From assembly GCA_937982495.1 (NCBI GenBank), contig CALJLX010000504.1:1-5684 (forward strand): 5,684 nucleotides of DNA. The letters are read 5' to 3'. Shown one piece after another: positions 5,441-5,684 of this stretch. The DNA comes from an uncultured Desulfuromonas sp. (lineage in GTDB: Bacteria > Desulfobacterota > Desulfuromonadia > Desulfuromonadales > Trichloromonadaceae). Made by a program: the position numbers and the translations under genes. The notes under the pieces were generated by a model that worked only from the letters and a program-made list of their open reading frames with translations, was not told where the DNA came from and did not search any database. The stretch's first letter is position 1. Every line of letters starts with the position of its first letter.

Positions 5441-5684
5441 TTACGGCCTGTGTTGCTCGAGCAGTCGGAACATCCGGCTGAAATTGACCGGTTTGGAAAG
5501 GTAGTCGTCGGCTCCGGCGGCGAGGCAGCGTTTGCGGTCTTCGTCAAAGGCATGGGCCGTCAGGGCCACGATCGGGATGTGCCCGCCCAATTCCTGCTCC
5601 CGTTGCCGGATCCTGGCCGTTGCCGACAAGCCGTCGAGTTCCGGCATCTGCACATCCATCAGGATCAGGTCGATCTCCCCCTGT
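5441..5684 (-). CDS. Response-regulator receiver domain, C-terminal part (N-terminus beyond window)
   Basis: The last 80 residues of a two-component receiver domain are visible. They include the phospho-acceptor Asp in LILMDVQMPELDG (visible residues 6-18, Asp at 10), the switch Thr in VALTAHAF (visible residue 42) and the conserved Lys in YLSKPV (visible residue 64). The protein ends about 15 residues after the SKP motif, so the receiver is its last domain and no output domain follows. The MDVQMPELDG and ALTAHA wording is typical of receivers fused to the C-terminus of hybrid histidine kinases, which is the likeliest identity; a stand-alone receiver is possible. The reading frame continues to the window edge at 5684, so the internal ATG at 5657-5659 is not a credible start. 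Confidence 0.92.
   Translation of the reverse strand, partial: QGEIDLILMDVQMPELDGLSATARIRQREQELGGHIPIVALTAHAFDEDRKRCLAAGADDYLSKPVNFSRMFRLLEQHRP

Noticed and set aside
5425..5448. Inverted repeat GGCCGT/ACGGCC at the end of the receiver gene as a terminator
   Set aside because: The stem is only 6 bp with a 12-nt loop overlapping the stop codon, and only a short TTT follows.

Overview
The window is GC-rich, and every gene I can support lies on the minus strand, so the sequence reads right to left biologically. Several things suggest a Geobacter/Desulfuromonas-type bacterium (Desulfuromonadia): the GC-rich codon use, a short Cys-rich peptide next to a radical SAM/SPASM maturase (a locus type described from Geobacter), a lemA/TPM envelope operon, and an intergenic GCAGAGA-type inverted repeat. 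This placement is inference; no marker gene is present.

Right edge to centre. The window opens inside the C-terminal receiver domain of a two-component protein (5441-5684). A good sigma70 promoter (5390-5418) then drives a probable envelope operon. It holds a LemA-family lipoprotein (4749-5339), a secreted TPM-domain protein with a Gly-rich tail (4017-4745), a membrane-anchored TPM-domain protein (3219-3854) and an exported methionine sulfoxide reductase B (2703-3200). A 115-nt inverted repeat and a perfect extended -10 element lie between the two TPM genes, so the last two genes may have their own transcript.

Centre to left edge. Next comes what looks like a compact system for a ribosomally made, post-translationally modified peptide. 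A consensus promoter (2664-2691) and strong ribosome binding site precede a 21-codon gene (2559-2624) for a basic peptide ending in three cysteines (C-x-C-x3-C). A near-perfect intrinsic terminator (2513-2544) follows it. Beyond the terminator lie a 119-residue seven-cysteine protein of unknown function (2149-2508) and an overlapping radical SAM/SPASM maturase with a probable N-terminal peptide-recognition domain (981-2156). An EmrB/QacA-type MFS exporter (1-893, cut by the window edge) is downstream.

Working model (inference): the terminator lets most transcripts stop after the precursor, giving much peptide and little enzyme. The maturase modifies the peptide, probably around the cysteines, with the Cys-rich protein as partner, and the MFS protein may export the product. 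This locus is the most interesting part of the window.
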